From assembly GCA_965229565.1 (NCBI GenBank), contig OZ245888.1:1922001-1986000 (forward strand): a stretch of 64,000 nt of DNA. The letters run 5' to 3'. The notes beneath the pieces were generated by a model. That model made no database searches. It had not been told where the DNA came from and saw only the letters and a program-made list of their open reading frames with translations. Below, piece by piece: positions 51,467 to 60,060 of the stretch (positions are counted from its first letter, which is position 1; every line of letters begins with the position of its first letter). The translations under genes were made by a program, and so were the position numbers. Origin of the DNA: JANQNX01 sp040217095. GTDB taxonomy: Bacteria; Pseudomonadota; Gammaproteobacteria; Eutrophobiales; Eutrophobiaceae.

Positions 51467-52797
51467 GCCGGTTCAGCCTCCTCAACGAACGATCCTGTTT
51501 TTTCAATCCTGTAGTAATAGACACCCAGGGTGATACCCCTGACCAGGATGAACAGCGTGAATGCCAGCCACAGGCCATGATTGCCAAGGAACTGGAACAT
51601 GTACCAGAGCGGCAGAAAAAAGATAAACGTACACACCAGCATTGCATTGCGCATCTCGGGGCCGCGCGTCGCACCAATGAATATGCCATCCAGAAGGAAG
51701 CACCAGATAGAAACAACGGGCAACAGGATCATCCAGGGCAGGTATACTCTTGCCAGCTCGCGCACCGGTTCAATATCGGTCAATAGCGCGATCAGCATGT
51801 TACCGAACAGCCAATAGAACAGGCTGAACGCGAGACCAAATACCATTGACCATTTCAGCGCCAGGGATACGGACTTGTCAAACATGGCCCGACTTCGGGC
51901 ACCGACGGCCTTGCCAACCAGTGCCTCTGCTGCATGGTTAAAACCATCCAGTGCCAGCGCCATCAACAGGTAAAATTTCATCAGGATAGAATTGGCAGCA
52001 AGGATCAGATCTCCCTGCCTGGCACCCTCACGGGTAAAAAATGCGAAGACGAGTATCAGGCAAATCGTTCTGATGAAAATATTATGATTGAGTGATAAGA
52101 ATACTTTTATCTTTTCCATGTCGATGATGCGTGCCAGCAACCATTTGCCCGGGTACAGTTTCAGTTCCTTACGGATGATCAGAAAACCGATAACAACACC
52201 GGTGTACTGGGCAATAACCGAGGCAAGCGCTACACCCCGCACGTTCATATCGAAGCCAACAACGAACACGATATCCAGTACTATATTGACCACGTTAACG
52301 ATGATGCCGAGTTTCAACGTGGCTATGGCATTTTGCATGCCCAGGAGCCAGCCATTAACGGAGAACAACACGATCATTGCCGGTGCACCCCAGATCAGCC
52401 ACTGACAGTAGGTTTCGGCATGGTATTTAACGTCAGTACTTCCCTCCAGCAAGGTCAAGCCGGTATTGATGATCGGTGTCTGGAATACGAGGATTAACAG
52501 CGCCAGTGACAATCCAATCAGAGCGGAACGTGCCAGCACGGCGCGCATTTCCACCGCGTCATTCTTGCCATGGGCCTGGGCAATAATGCCGGTAGTACCC
52601 ATTCGGAGAAAGCCCATGCCCCAGTAAAGGAAATCAAAAACAACCGAACCAACAGCAACGCCGCCAAGATACACGGCCGAATCGAGATGGCCGATAACAG
52701 CCGTATCAACCAGGCCCAGCAATGCAACACTGACATTGCTGACTATCATGGGCCCAGCCAGTAGCCAGAACGCCCGGTTCGCGTGTGTCGGGTTCAT
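51463..52797 (-). CDS. MATE family efflux transporter (DinF-like)
   Basis: A 444-residue twelve-helix antiporter of the MATE family. The N-terminus has NRAFWLLAGPMIVSNVSVALL and GLVDTAVIGHLDSAVYLGGVAVG, matching DinF-type members. A second repeat begins near residue 230 (LSLNHNIFIRTICLIL). Substrate is not predictable. It follows the nitroreductase by 21 bp on the same strand. No regulator gene is adjacent. Confidence 0.92.
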   Translation of the reverse strand: MNPTHANRAFWLLAGPMIVSNVSVALLGLVDTAVIGHLDSAVYLGGVAVGSVVFDFLYWGMGFLRMGTTGIIAQAHGKNDAVEMRAVLARSALIGLSLALLILVFQTPIINTGLTLLEGSTDVKYHAETYCQWLIWGAPAMIVLFSVNGWLLGMQNAIATLKLGIIVNVVNIVLDIVFVVGFDMNVRGVALASVIAQYTGVVIGFLIIRKELKLYPGKWLLARIIDMEKIKVFLSLNHNIFIRTICLILVFAFFTREGARQGDLILAANSILMKFYLLMALALDGFNHAAEALVGKAVGARSRAMFDKSVSLALKWSMVFGLAFSLFYWLFGNMLIALLTDIEPVRELARVYLPWMILLPVVSIWCFLLDGIFIGATRGPEMRNAMLVCTFIFFLPLWYMFQFLGNHGLWLAFTLFILVRGITLGVYYYRIEKTGSFVEEAEPA

Positions 52798-52818
52798 GTT
52801 ATACAGCAGGTATGTATA

Positions 52819-53430
52819 TTAATCCCCGGTATGCACCGGAGTATCCCAACTGTCCTCGAAAAAATTGGCCGATAGTGGATTACGCCCCCGTGGATTGTAT
52901 TCACGTTCGCGCAGATCTTCAGGGATAGCGTCTTCAGGTAGTTGATAACCCACTGCCATCATGGCCATGGGCATAAACTGATCAGGTATGGAAAATACCT
53001 GTCTGCACTTGTCCGCATCGAAACCGCCCATCTGGTGCACCATCAAGCCCATCGCCGTTGCCTGCAGGCACAGGTTCTCACTGGCGGCACCGGTATCGTA
53101 TTGCCCCCAGCGATTGTTATCACCGGTCTTGCTGAGTATTGAGTCCGCGCAGGCAAGCAACAGCAACGGTGCCGATTGCGCCCACTGGCGATTACCCTCG
53201 GCTAAACAGGACAAGGCCTGTTCATGGGCGCTGTTGTTTGTTGCCTTGTCGAATACAATAAATCGCCAGGGTTGGTCGCCATAACAGGATGGTGCCCAGC
53301 GTGCCGCTTCCAACAACGAGATAATTTGAGTACGGGAAAGTAACCGACCCGAGTCATAGGCACGCCCACTCCAGCGTGACGCGATCAGTTCGTGTATGTC
53401 GGCCTGGTTATCAATTTTCTTTTTAAACAT
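52819..53430 (-). CDS. Nitroreductase family FMN protein
   Basis: A 203-residue nitroreductase-fold flavoprotein. The N-terminal SRWSGRAYDSGRLLSRTQI and APSCYGDQPWRFIVFD stretches are the FMN-binding signature, and the GAASENLCLQATAMGLMVHQMGGF helix is typical. It probably uses NAD(P)H and a small electron acceptor that cannot be named. It is divergent from the MoxR gene and upstream of the MATE gene. Confidence 0.9.
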   Translation of the reverse strand: MFKKKIDNQADIHELIASRWSGRAYDSGRLLSRTQIISLLEAARWAPSCYGDQPWRFIVFDKATNNSAHEQALSCLAEGNRQWAQSAPLLLLACADSILSKTGDNNRWGQYDTGAASENLCLQATAMGLMVHQMGGFDADKCRQVFSIPDQFMPMAMMAVGYQLPEDAIPEDLREREYNPRGRNPLSANFFEDSWDTPVHTGD

Positions 53431-53485
53431 GTGTTATCAGACTCCGGTTTTGCTAGGCTAGTCGTTGCTGACAGGAATTATAAAT

Positions 53486-54418
53486 ATGACACCCATAGAA
53501 ACATATCAGAAACTCTTTGCCAATATAGAGCAGGTGATACAGGGCCAGCCTGCTGCAATAAGAAAATTACTGGCCGCGTTCTTCAGCGACGGCCATGTAC
53601 TATTGGAAGACGTCCCCGGCACCGGTAAAACGACACTGGCCAAGGCACTGGCAAAATCAATCGACGTCGAGTTTCAACGTATACAGTTTACGCCCGACCT
53701 GTTGCCTACGGATATCCTGGGTGTATCTATCTTTAACCAACGCATACAGGAATTCGAATTTCATCCGGGCCCGGTATTCAGCAATATCCTGCTTGCGGAC
53801 GAGATAAACCGGGCCTCACCCCGCACCCAGTCTGCCCTGCTTGAGGCCATGGGTGAAAAGCAGGTCAGTATCGAACGACAATTACATACACTGGACAAAC
53901 TGTTCTTTGTCATTGCCACACAAAACCCGGTCGAATACCACGGCACCTATCCCCTGCCAGAGGCACAAATGGATCGTTTCAGTATGCGCTTCAGCCTGGG
54001 CTATGTCAGTGCAAACGAAGAAGTATCAATACTGGTCGAACAAAACCGGTCACATCCCCTGGATAAGATTACGGCGTGCATAAACAAGGAGGATGTTACC
54101 CGGGTCAAGCAACAGCTGTCCCAGGTACAGGTCAGCCCTGAGGTCATGCACTATATTGTGGAACTGGTCAGGGCTACCCGTGAAACCGAGGGCATATTGA
54201 ATGGCGCCAGTCCTCGCGCCTCGTTGGCATTAATAAAGACAGCACAGGCACTGGCCATGTTTGACGGCATGGACTATGTCACACCTGATCATATCCAGGA
54301 ACTCGCCGTCCCCGTGATTGCGCATCGCCTGATCATGGATTCTGCAGCTCGATTTTCCGGCAGCACCAGTGAACAGGCTGTAGAAAACATCATGTCCTCG
54401 GTAAAAGTGCCGGTGTGA
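53486..54418 (+). CDS. MoxR family AAA+ ATPase
   Basis: A 310-residue AAA+ ATPase from the ATG at 53486; AGGA at 53473-53476 supports it over a TTG start 21 bp upstream. Walker A is EDVPGTGKTTLAKAL, Walker B is LLADEINRASPRTQ, and the sensor region is ATQNPVEYHGTYPLPEAQMD, all typical of the MRP subgroup. MoxR ATPases are chaperone-like assembly factors. The next two genes (DUF58 and transglutaminase) complete the standard three-gene set. Confidence 0.95.
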   Translation: MTPIETYQKLFANIEQVIQGQPAAIRKLLAAFFSDGHVLLEDVPGTGKTTLAKALAKSIDVEFQRIQFTPDLLPTDILGVSIFNQRIQEFEFHPGPVFSNILLADEINRASPRTQSALLEAMGEKQVSIERQLHTLDKLFFVIATQNPVEYHGTYPLPEAQMDRFSMRFSLGYVSANEEVSILVEQNRSHPLDKITACINKEDVTRVKQQLSQVQVSPEVMHYIVELVRATRETEGILNGASPRASLALIKTAQALAMFDGMDYVTPDHIQELAVPVIAHRLIMDSAARFSGSTSEQAVENIMSSVKVPV

Positions 54419-54419
54419 A

Positions 54420-55784
54420 ATGTTTCGACGACTGCTCTACCAGAATTACAAACTCTTCTTCCTGGTCAACCAGAAGGTAAAAAAACGTTTCAGTCCGCAC
54501 GGGTTGATGATATTTGCCGTTATGTGCGCGGCTGGGATATTTGGTATTGATACCAGGGCCACCCTTTCATTCCAGATATTTTCTTTCACGCTCATTATGT
54601 TACTAATGGCATTACTCTACATGCTGTTCTTCAGGGGCAGGTTCAATGTCACGAGAAAGCTTCCAGAGTACGGCACGGTCGGCCAGACGCTAAAGTACTC
54701 AATAATCGTCTCGAACAGGGATGCCAGGCCACATAAAAATTTATTACTCACAGATGATTTGAAAAACGAATTTCCTGATTTCAATTACTTCATAAAGACC
54801 CGCGACCCCCTTGATAAGAAACGTAACCGTATTGACCGCTACCTGGGCTACCCACGCCTGGTAAACACATTACGAAAGCTTCGCGGCGGTAATATCAAGT
54901 CAAAGTTAATTCGCCATATTGCTGAAAAAAGCGACATCGACGTCAAGCTGGAACTATTACCGTTACGCCGTGGCTATTTGCATATTGACAAGTGCACGCT
55001 CGCCAGCACTGATCCCCTGGGTCTGTGTCATGCATTAAGAACGTTTAACCTGAAAGATAAATTACTGGTCTTGCCGAAGTTATACCAGGCCCCCAGGCTG
55101 GACCTTCCAGGACACCGTGTATACCAGCCAGGCGGCACCAACAAGGCATCATTAAGCGGCGATTCGCAGGAATTCATCTCTTTACGTGAATATCGTCCTG
55201 GTGACCCGTTACGCTCTATTCACTGGCGCAGTTATGCCAGGCATGGCGTCCCGGTCGTTAAGGAATACCAGGATGAATACTTTGTGCGTTATGGCCTGAT
55301 CCTGGATACCTACCTGGACACTACTGTAGACCGTGACATATTTGAAGAAGCAGTTTCCATTGCCGCGTCGTTTATGGTCGGGCAAAGAGACCAGGACACG
55401 TTGATGGACCTGATGTTCATTGATAACCGGGCCTATCGATATACTTCCGGCAAGAGCCATCATCACATCAATGCCATACTGGAAGTTCTCGCCTGCATAG
55501 AACCGGAACCGGATTCAAACCTGGCTCGGCTACAGGAGTTGTTACGCAAGCATATCCGGGAGTGTTGTGGCCTTGTTTGCATATTGCTGGCACTGGATGA
55601 AGAACGGCTGTCACTACTACGCTTTCTTGATGATTATTCAATACCGGTAAAGGCACTGGTGTTGAATAATGACGGCGCTGATCCAGTCACAATACAGTTC
55701 CGAAATATTGATATTCACTATATCAATAGCAGCCGCGTACAACAGGACCTGGATAAGATGGTGGCCAGGGCAGTAGCGGCATGA
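54420..55784 (+). CDS. DUF58 domain-containing protein
   Basis: A 454-residue protein with two N-terminal membrane segments (~27-65) and a C-terminal von Willebrand-like DUF58 domain. The DUF58 motif is GDPLRSIHWRSYARHG. It starts 1 bp after the MoxR stop and overlaps the transglutaminase gene by 4 bp (ATGA), so the three are translationally linked. These proteins probably work at the inner membrane with MoxR; the target is not known. Confidence 0.92.
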   Translation: MFRRLLYQNYKLFFLVNQKVKKRFSPHGLMIFAVMCAAGIFGIDTRATLSFQIFSFTLIMLLMALLYMLFFRGRFNVTRKLPEYGTVGQTLKYSIIVSNRDARPHKNLLLTDDLKNEFPDFNYFIKTRDPLDKKRNRIDRYLGYPRLVNTLRKLRGGNIKSKLIRHIAEKSDIDVKLELLPLRRGYLHIDKCTLASTDPLGLCHALRTFNLKDKLLVLPKLYQAPRLDLPGHRVYQPGGTNKASLSGDSQEFISLREYRPGDPLRSIHWRSYARHGVPVVKEYQDEYFVRYGLILDTYLDTTVDRDIFEEAVSIAASFMVGQRDQDTLMDLMFIDNRAYRYTSGKSHHHINAILEVLACIEPEPDSNLARLQELLRKHIRECCGLVCILLALDEERLSLLRFLDDYSIPVKALVLNNDGADPVTIQFRNIDIHYINSSRVQQDLDKMVARAVAA

Positions 55785-57784
55785 ATACCTTCACCATGGA
55801 ACAGGACAGCCCCAGGCTGCAGCCTGCACCACCACTGACAATAATGGCCAGCCTGCTGGTTTGGGGCTGGCAGAATGATTTTGTCCTGTTTGCTATCGCC
55901 ATGGGCATCTTGCTGGAACTGCCGCATGTCATCTCCTGGCGCATTAACTTAAGTGACAAGGACATTAACCAGGTCGTGGACCTCAGCGGTCTGTTGTTTT
56001 TCCTGGCCATCATCTATGTTTTCACGACCTATGGTGCGCAGGGCATTTACGTCATCTTGTCACTATTCCCGTTTTCACTGTTCCTGGTGATGCTTGCGCA
56101 GCGCTACAACCCTGAAAACACCATAAAGACTGCCGCCCTGTTCCTGAGTATACGCCGGCTCGGCAATGATGCAGGTGAAGATGTGCTTTATGACGTCGAT
56201 ATCAGCATGCCATACGTGTTCGTTTGCCTGATAGCTGCCAGCGCCGGGCACAAGATGAATGAGTTATTCTTCGTATTATTCGGATTGATCATTATTGCCT
56301 TGATGTGGCGCGTACGTCCCAGGCACTTCGCGTTATACCAGTGGCTGTTGCCGTTTGTTGCAATATTTATTATTGCCTTTGTTACACAGATCGGCGTTAG
56401 AAACCTGCACCACTCGGCCGAGATGTTCATGATGAATATTTTTGACCACTATGGCTGGCATAGCCGTGACCCTGCACGAACGATGACTGCCATTGGTTCC
56501 CTTGGTCGATTAAAACTCTCTGACCGGACATTCATCAGGATTAAAAGTGATACAAAACTGCAAACTCCTCTATACCTGAAGGAGGTTTCCTATACCAGCT
56601 ACGAGTACAGCATCTGGACCAATCCGCCGATTGAATTCGACATCATTAACAAGACCAGTGGACGCAAGGAATGGAAACTTTCCCCGGGGACAGCTGATAC
56701 CGACAAACTTGAATTCGGCTTATACATGCAGGACCAGTCGACTATTATTCCAGCTCCCGTCAATATCAACTCCCTGTTCGGCCAGGACCTGGTGCAGGTA
56801 GAAACGAACTACCTGGGCTCGGTACGCATTGATGCGCGCCCTGGCTGGGTTAATTACCGCCTTGGCGTTAAGGATTCAGCATTGCAACAGTCACAGCCCG
56901 ACTCTGACGATTTATTTATCTATGAAAAGTACAGACCAACCTTCCAGCGTCTTGCGCATGAACTGGACCTGTACAACAAGAATCCACAGGAAGTGATAAG
57001 GACAGTGAAGAAATTTTTTGCTGATAACTTTTATTACTCACTTAGCCAGAACCAACGCTATCCCAAGAATGCGTACCTGGACAAATTTTTATTCGAAGAC
57101 CGCAAGGGCCATTGTGAATACTATGCTACGGCAACCACTTTATTACTGCGCGAGGCCGGTATACCTGCGCGATATACCATTGGTTATGTCGTCTCGGAAT
57201 ACAGTCCATGGCAAAATCGCTATCTCGTCAGGGGTCGTGATGCACATTCCTGGGTCCAGTATTACCTGGACGGTGAATGGCAACGTCTCGATACCACTCC
57301 TGCCAACTGGGCGCCACTTGAGGCCGAAGACAGCACGTTTCTTGAACCATTGATCGATGTTTTTTCCTGGTTACGTTACGTCATATCCAGCGAAGAAATA
57401 GATGGCGATATAGAGGACGATTTCAATGTCGCCTGGTTTTTACTTCCCCTGATGGCTTACCTGGCGTGGAGTGTTTCAAGAAAACAGAAGGTCAAACAGC
57501 AACGTCCCATCCATTCTGACCTGGTTGGTACAGAAAGCGAGGGCATGGATTCCCCGTTATATAGCGTTATTGTAAAACTGGAAAAGGAAAAGGACCGACG
57601 CCATGCAGGTGAAACCCTGCAAAACTGGATAAGACGTATTTGTCCCGGGAATGATGCGAAAAAATACCTGCAACTGGTGTTAATACATAACCGCTACCGC
57701 TTTAATCCGACGGGTAATAAACAGGAAGACAAAAGGATACTGGCTGAAGGCGTAATGAAGTTGCGAAATCAACCAAGTACATAG
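55781..57784 (+). CDS. Membrane transglutaminase-like protein (DUF3488/TgpA type)
   Basis: A 667-residue protein with about five N-terminal membrane segments (DUF3488, ~15-210), a periplasmic transglutaminase-like domain, and a final membrane segment near 545-560. The catalytic triad is visible: Cys ~445 in KGHCEYYATATTLLL, His ~488 in RDAHSWVQYY and Asp ~504 in RLDTTPANW. Pseudomonas TgpA of this kind is essential, from memory. Its 3' end overlaps the convergent Rieske fusion gene by 16 bp. Confidence 0.94.
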   Translation: MNTFTMEQDSPRLQPAPPLTIMASLLVWGWQNDFVLFAIAMGILLELPHVISWRINLSDKDINQVVDLSGLLFFLAIIYVFTTYGAQGIYVILSLFPFSLFLVMLAQRYNPENTIKTAALFLSIRRLGNDAGEDVLYDVDISMPYVFVCLIAASAGHKMNELFFVLFGLIIIALMWRVRPRHFALYQWLLPFVAIFIIAFVTQIGVRNLHHSAEMFMMNIFDHYGWHSRDPARTMTAIGSLGRLKLSDRTFIRIKSDTKLQTPLYLKEVSYTSYEYSIWTNPPIEFDIINKTSGRKEWKLSPGTADTDKLEFGLYMQDQSTIIPAPVNINSLFGQDLVQVETNYLGSVRIDARPGWVNYRLGVKDSALQQSQPDSDDLFIYEKYRPTFQRLAHELDLYNKNPQEVIRTVKKFFADNFYYSLSQNQRYPKNAYLDKFLFEDRKGHCEYYATATTLLLREAGIPARYTIGYVVSEYSPWQNRYLVRGRDAHSWVQYYLDGEWQRLDTTPANWAPLEAEDSTFLEPLIDVFSWLRYVISSEEIDGDIEDDFNVAWFLLPLMAYLAWSVSRKQKVKQQRPIHSDLVGTESEGMDSPLYSVIVKLEKEKDRRHAGETLQNWIRRICPGNDAKKYLQLVLIHNRYRFNPTGNKQEDKRILAEGVMKLRNQPST

Positions 57785-58392
57785 AGATGATTATTTTCTA
57801 TTTTGAATTGAACATCGTTAAGCGGACGGTTTCCATTCTCGATGCACTCGCCTGATTCAATATCGAACTTCCAGTCATGCCTGGGGCAGGTTAATACCGT
57901 ACCTTCCAGTGACAGCATGGGGATATTGGTGACCTGGTGTGGGCAGCGACTATCAAAAACCTTGATACTGTCTCCTTTCTTTTGCACGAAACAGGAACGA
58001 ACACCGTAATCAAAGCGAGACACGCCCTCTTCCAGGTCTTCCAGTGCGATCAGGTCGTGCCACTGTTTTTCCTTGCCCATACAATCAGGGTGAAAGTCAG
58101 GTATATCCATCTGCAGGATGATATCGACTGCCCAGACAATCTTGCTAAAACCAAGCGACGGCACACACACAAGCAAGGCATCCAGTATTTCATCTGCACT
58201 ATTGCCTTCGCGCAGTGCCCGTGTCAGGTACTGTCGCAGTCCTGTCTCGGTCTGTGCATCGACCTTGGTAATTACAGAGAGTAAAGACCGGGTCTTGGGA
58301 TCAAGATGTTGGCCTGCCTTTTTTAAAAACTCGAAATAAGGACCAACGGCATCCTTCCGGACTTTTAACAGGTAATCCAGTTCTTTACTCAT
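57769..58392 (-). CDS. AhpD/carboxymuconolactone-decarboxylase-like domain fused to a Rieske [2Fe-2S] domain
   Basis: A 207-residue two-domain protein. Residues ~1-95 have the helical CMD/AhpD pattern (LDPKTRSLLSVIT, ALREGNSADEILDALL) but lack the CxxC redox pair. Residues ~112-207 form a Rieske ferredoxin-like domain with C150-x-H152 and C169-x-x-H172 (SRCPHQ and TCPRHDW), with the 16-residue gap expected. I know no named enzyme with this order. It overlaps the upstream membrane-protein gene by 4 bp (ATGA), so they are coupled. An electron-transfer role for an oxygenase or peroxide enzyme is possible but unproven. Confidence 0.85.
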   Translation of the reverse strand: MSKELDYLLKVRKDAVGPYFEFLKKAGQHLDPKTRSLLSVITKVDAQTETGLRQYLTRALREGNSADEILDALLVCVPSLGFSKIVWAVDIILQMDIPDFHPDCMGKEKQWHDLIALEDLEEGVSRFDYGVRSCFVQKKGDSIKVFDSRCPHQVTNIPMLSLEGTVLTCPRHDWKFDIESGECIENGNRPLNDVQFKIENNHLYVLG

Positions 58393-58880
58393 GATTCCTG
58401 CTCACCGCTGTCGCCCGGATCATTCAGCGCAGGCATTTCTACCTGGTACTCCTTGCCAGGGTTGGCAAACATATCCTCCAGAAAAAGGGTTTTGGTTGCC
58501 TTCATATGGCTATTATGAATAAACATCATATGAATTTTTGGATCTGCGGGTTTTTCAAATGTTTCATTTTGAACGAACAGTAAACTTGACTCTATGATAC
58601 GTTTGAACGGTACATTTACGGATAACACGCCAGCTTGGTGACTGTCCCTGCGTGTACAGGCGTTATTGTTTCTTCTCTGAAAACAACGCACACCTGCACC
58701 AAAGATAAGTGCGCCTGTATCTTTTTCGACCGTTCTGAACCTTGCCTCGACAAAATCAAGTTCGACATGCTTGCTGGTACCAAATAGTGCAAAGTAATCC
58801 GCAATCACGAACACGGCAACACACATCAGCACTGTGCTTACAATGTTTACTGCCATGCGTATTTTTCGTTTATTGGTCAC
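58389..58880 (-). CDS. Small membrane-anchored protein of unknown function
   Basis: A 163-residue protein with one N-terminal transmembrane segment (~11-30, VNIVSTVLMCVAVFVIADYF) and a soluble domain likely outside the membrane. Two cysteines in RCFQRRNNNACTRRD may form a disulphide. I do not recognise the family. Its 3' end overlaps the AhpD-Rieske fusion start (ATGA), and the CPA2 antiporter gene lies 3 bp upstream, so the three are likely one operon downstream of hrpA. Confidence 0.75.
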   Translation of the reverse strand: MTNKRKIRMAVNIVSTVLMCVAVFVIADYFALFGTSKHVELDFVEARFRTVEKDTGALIFGAGVRCFQRRNNNACTRRDSHQAGVLSVNVPFKRIIESSLLFVQNETFEKPADPKIHMMFIHNSHMKATKTLFLEDMFANPGKEYQVEMPALNDPGDSGEQES

Positions 58881-58883
58881 GCT

Positions 58884-60053
58884 CTAATCCCTGCGCAGTC
58901 TGGAATTTACTGATATTGGTGTTGGATACCGCATCACTATAATGTATGAAGACACGACAAATGTCAGCAAGGTTGCCAACTGGATAAGATAAGACGTTTT
59001 TGCAGCGATAAAGCCTGACTCAAGTGCCAATACCGCAATCAATAATGAAAATTCACTTATCTGGCCCAGCCTGAACCCGGTTTCATAAGAGACACTCTTT
59101 TTTTCCCCTTCCATTTGCAACAACCAGCCAATGACCAACGGCTTCAAAACCAGCGCAGTTGTGGCCAGTATCAGTGCAGGTACGATGATTTCACCCACGA
59201 CTGACATGTTAAACCCCGCACCCAGTGAGAAGAAGAAAATAATCAGGAAGAAGTCACGCAGGGGTTTCAGACGCTCAGTAATAAATAACGCAATCGGACT
59301 GGAGGCTAGTGTCACGCCTGCCACGAAGGCACCGATCTCATGTGAAAGCCCGACAAAATGTGCCAGTTCGGCAATACCCAGGCACCAGCCTATGGCAAGC
59401 AAAAAGATGTATTCGTGGATCTGATCGAAACGCATGATCAGTTTGATAATAACGTAGCGTTCCAACAGGTAACTGAAGATAACCAGTAACGGCAGGTACA
59501 GTAGCTGTGCAGCAATACTCATCATGATATCACCGCCTTTACCATAGCCTTGCAATAACAACAGTATCACGATAGCTATAAGGTCCTGGATAAGGAGCAC
59601 GCTGATAATGATTTGACCTGTGTGCCTATGATGTAATGTTGTCGTGGGTAACAGCTTAAGTCCGATAATGGTACTGGAAAACATCATTACAGAACCTATT
59701 AAGAGCGCCTGCAATAACTCATAGCCAAACAAATAGCCGACCCCGAAACCTATAAGGCAAAAAGCAGCCGAGCTCAGCAACGTGACCTCAATAGCTTCAC
59801 GCAACATGCTCCACAACTGTTGTGGCAACAGGTCCAGCCCCAACAGGTAGAGCAGAAATATAATGCCGATTTTCGAGATATCGCTGATCAATTCTGCATC
59901 GTTGATATAACCCAGCGCAAATGGCCCCATCAGTAAGCCCAGTAATATGTAGGCCACAATCATGGCCTGGCGTGCGTAAAGTGCCGCAGTCGCAATCACG
60001 GCGGCACCGGTAAAGATGAGAAAAATCGAAAATTCGATTGATGATTCCTGCAT
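58884..60053 (-). CDS. CPA2 family cation:proton antiporter
   Basis: A 389-residue membrane protein from the ATG at 60053; a TTG reading from 60101 would overlap hrpA and was discarded. It has about twelve membrane segments of the Na+/H+ exchanger (CPA2) fold, with GLSHEIGAFVAGVTLASSPIA near the middle. No C-terminal RCK/TrkA-N domain follows, unlike KefB/C. The ion and role are unknown; the family covers Na+/H+, K+/H+ and related exchange. It starts 7 bp after the hrpA stop and is 3 bp from the small membrane-protein gene. Confidence 0.92.
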   Translation of the reverse strand: MQESSIEFSIFLIFTGAAVIATAALYARQAMIVAYILLGLLMGPFALGYINDAELISDISKIGIIFLLYLLGLDLLPQQLWSMLREAIEVTLLSSAAFCLIGFGVGYLFGYELLQALLIGSVMMFSSTIIGLKLLPTTTLHHRHTGQIIISVLLIQDLIAIVILLLLQGYGKGGDIMMSIAAQLLYLPLLVIFSYLLERYVIIKLIMRFDQIHEYIFLLAIGWCLGIAELAHFVGLSHEIGAFVAGVTLASSPIALFITERLKPLRDFFLIIFFFSLGAGFNMSVVGEIIVPALILATTALVLKPLVIGWLLQMEGEKKSVSYETGFRLGQISEFSLLIAVLALESGFIAAKTSYLIQLATLLTFVVSSYIIVMRYPTPISVNSRLRRD

Positions 60054-60060
60054 TATGTTT

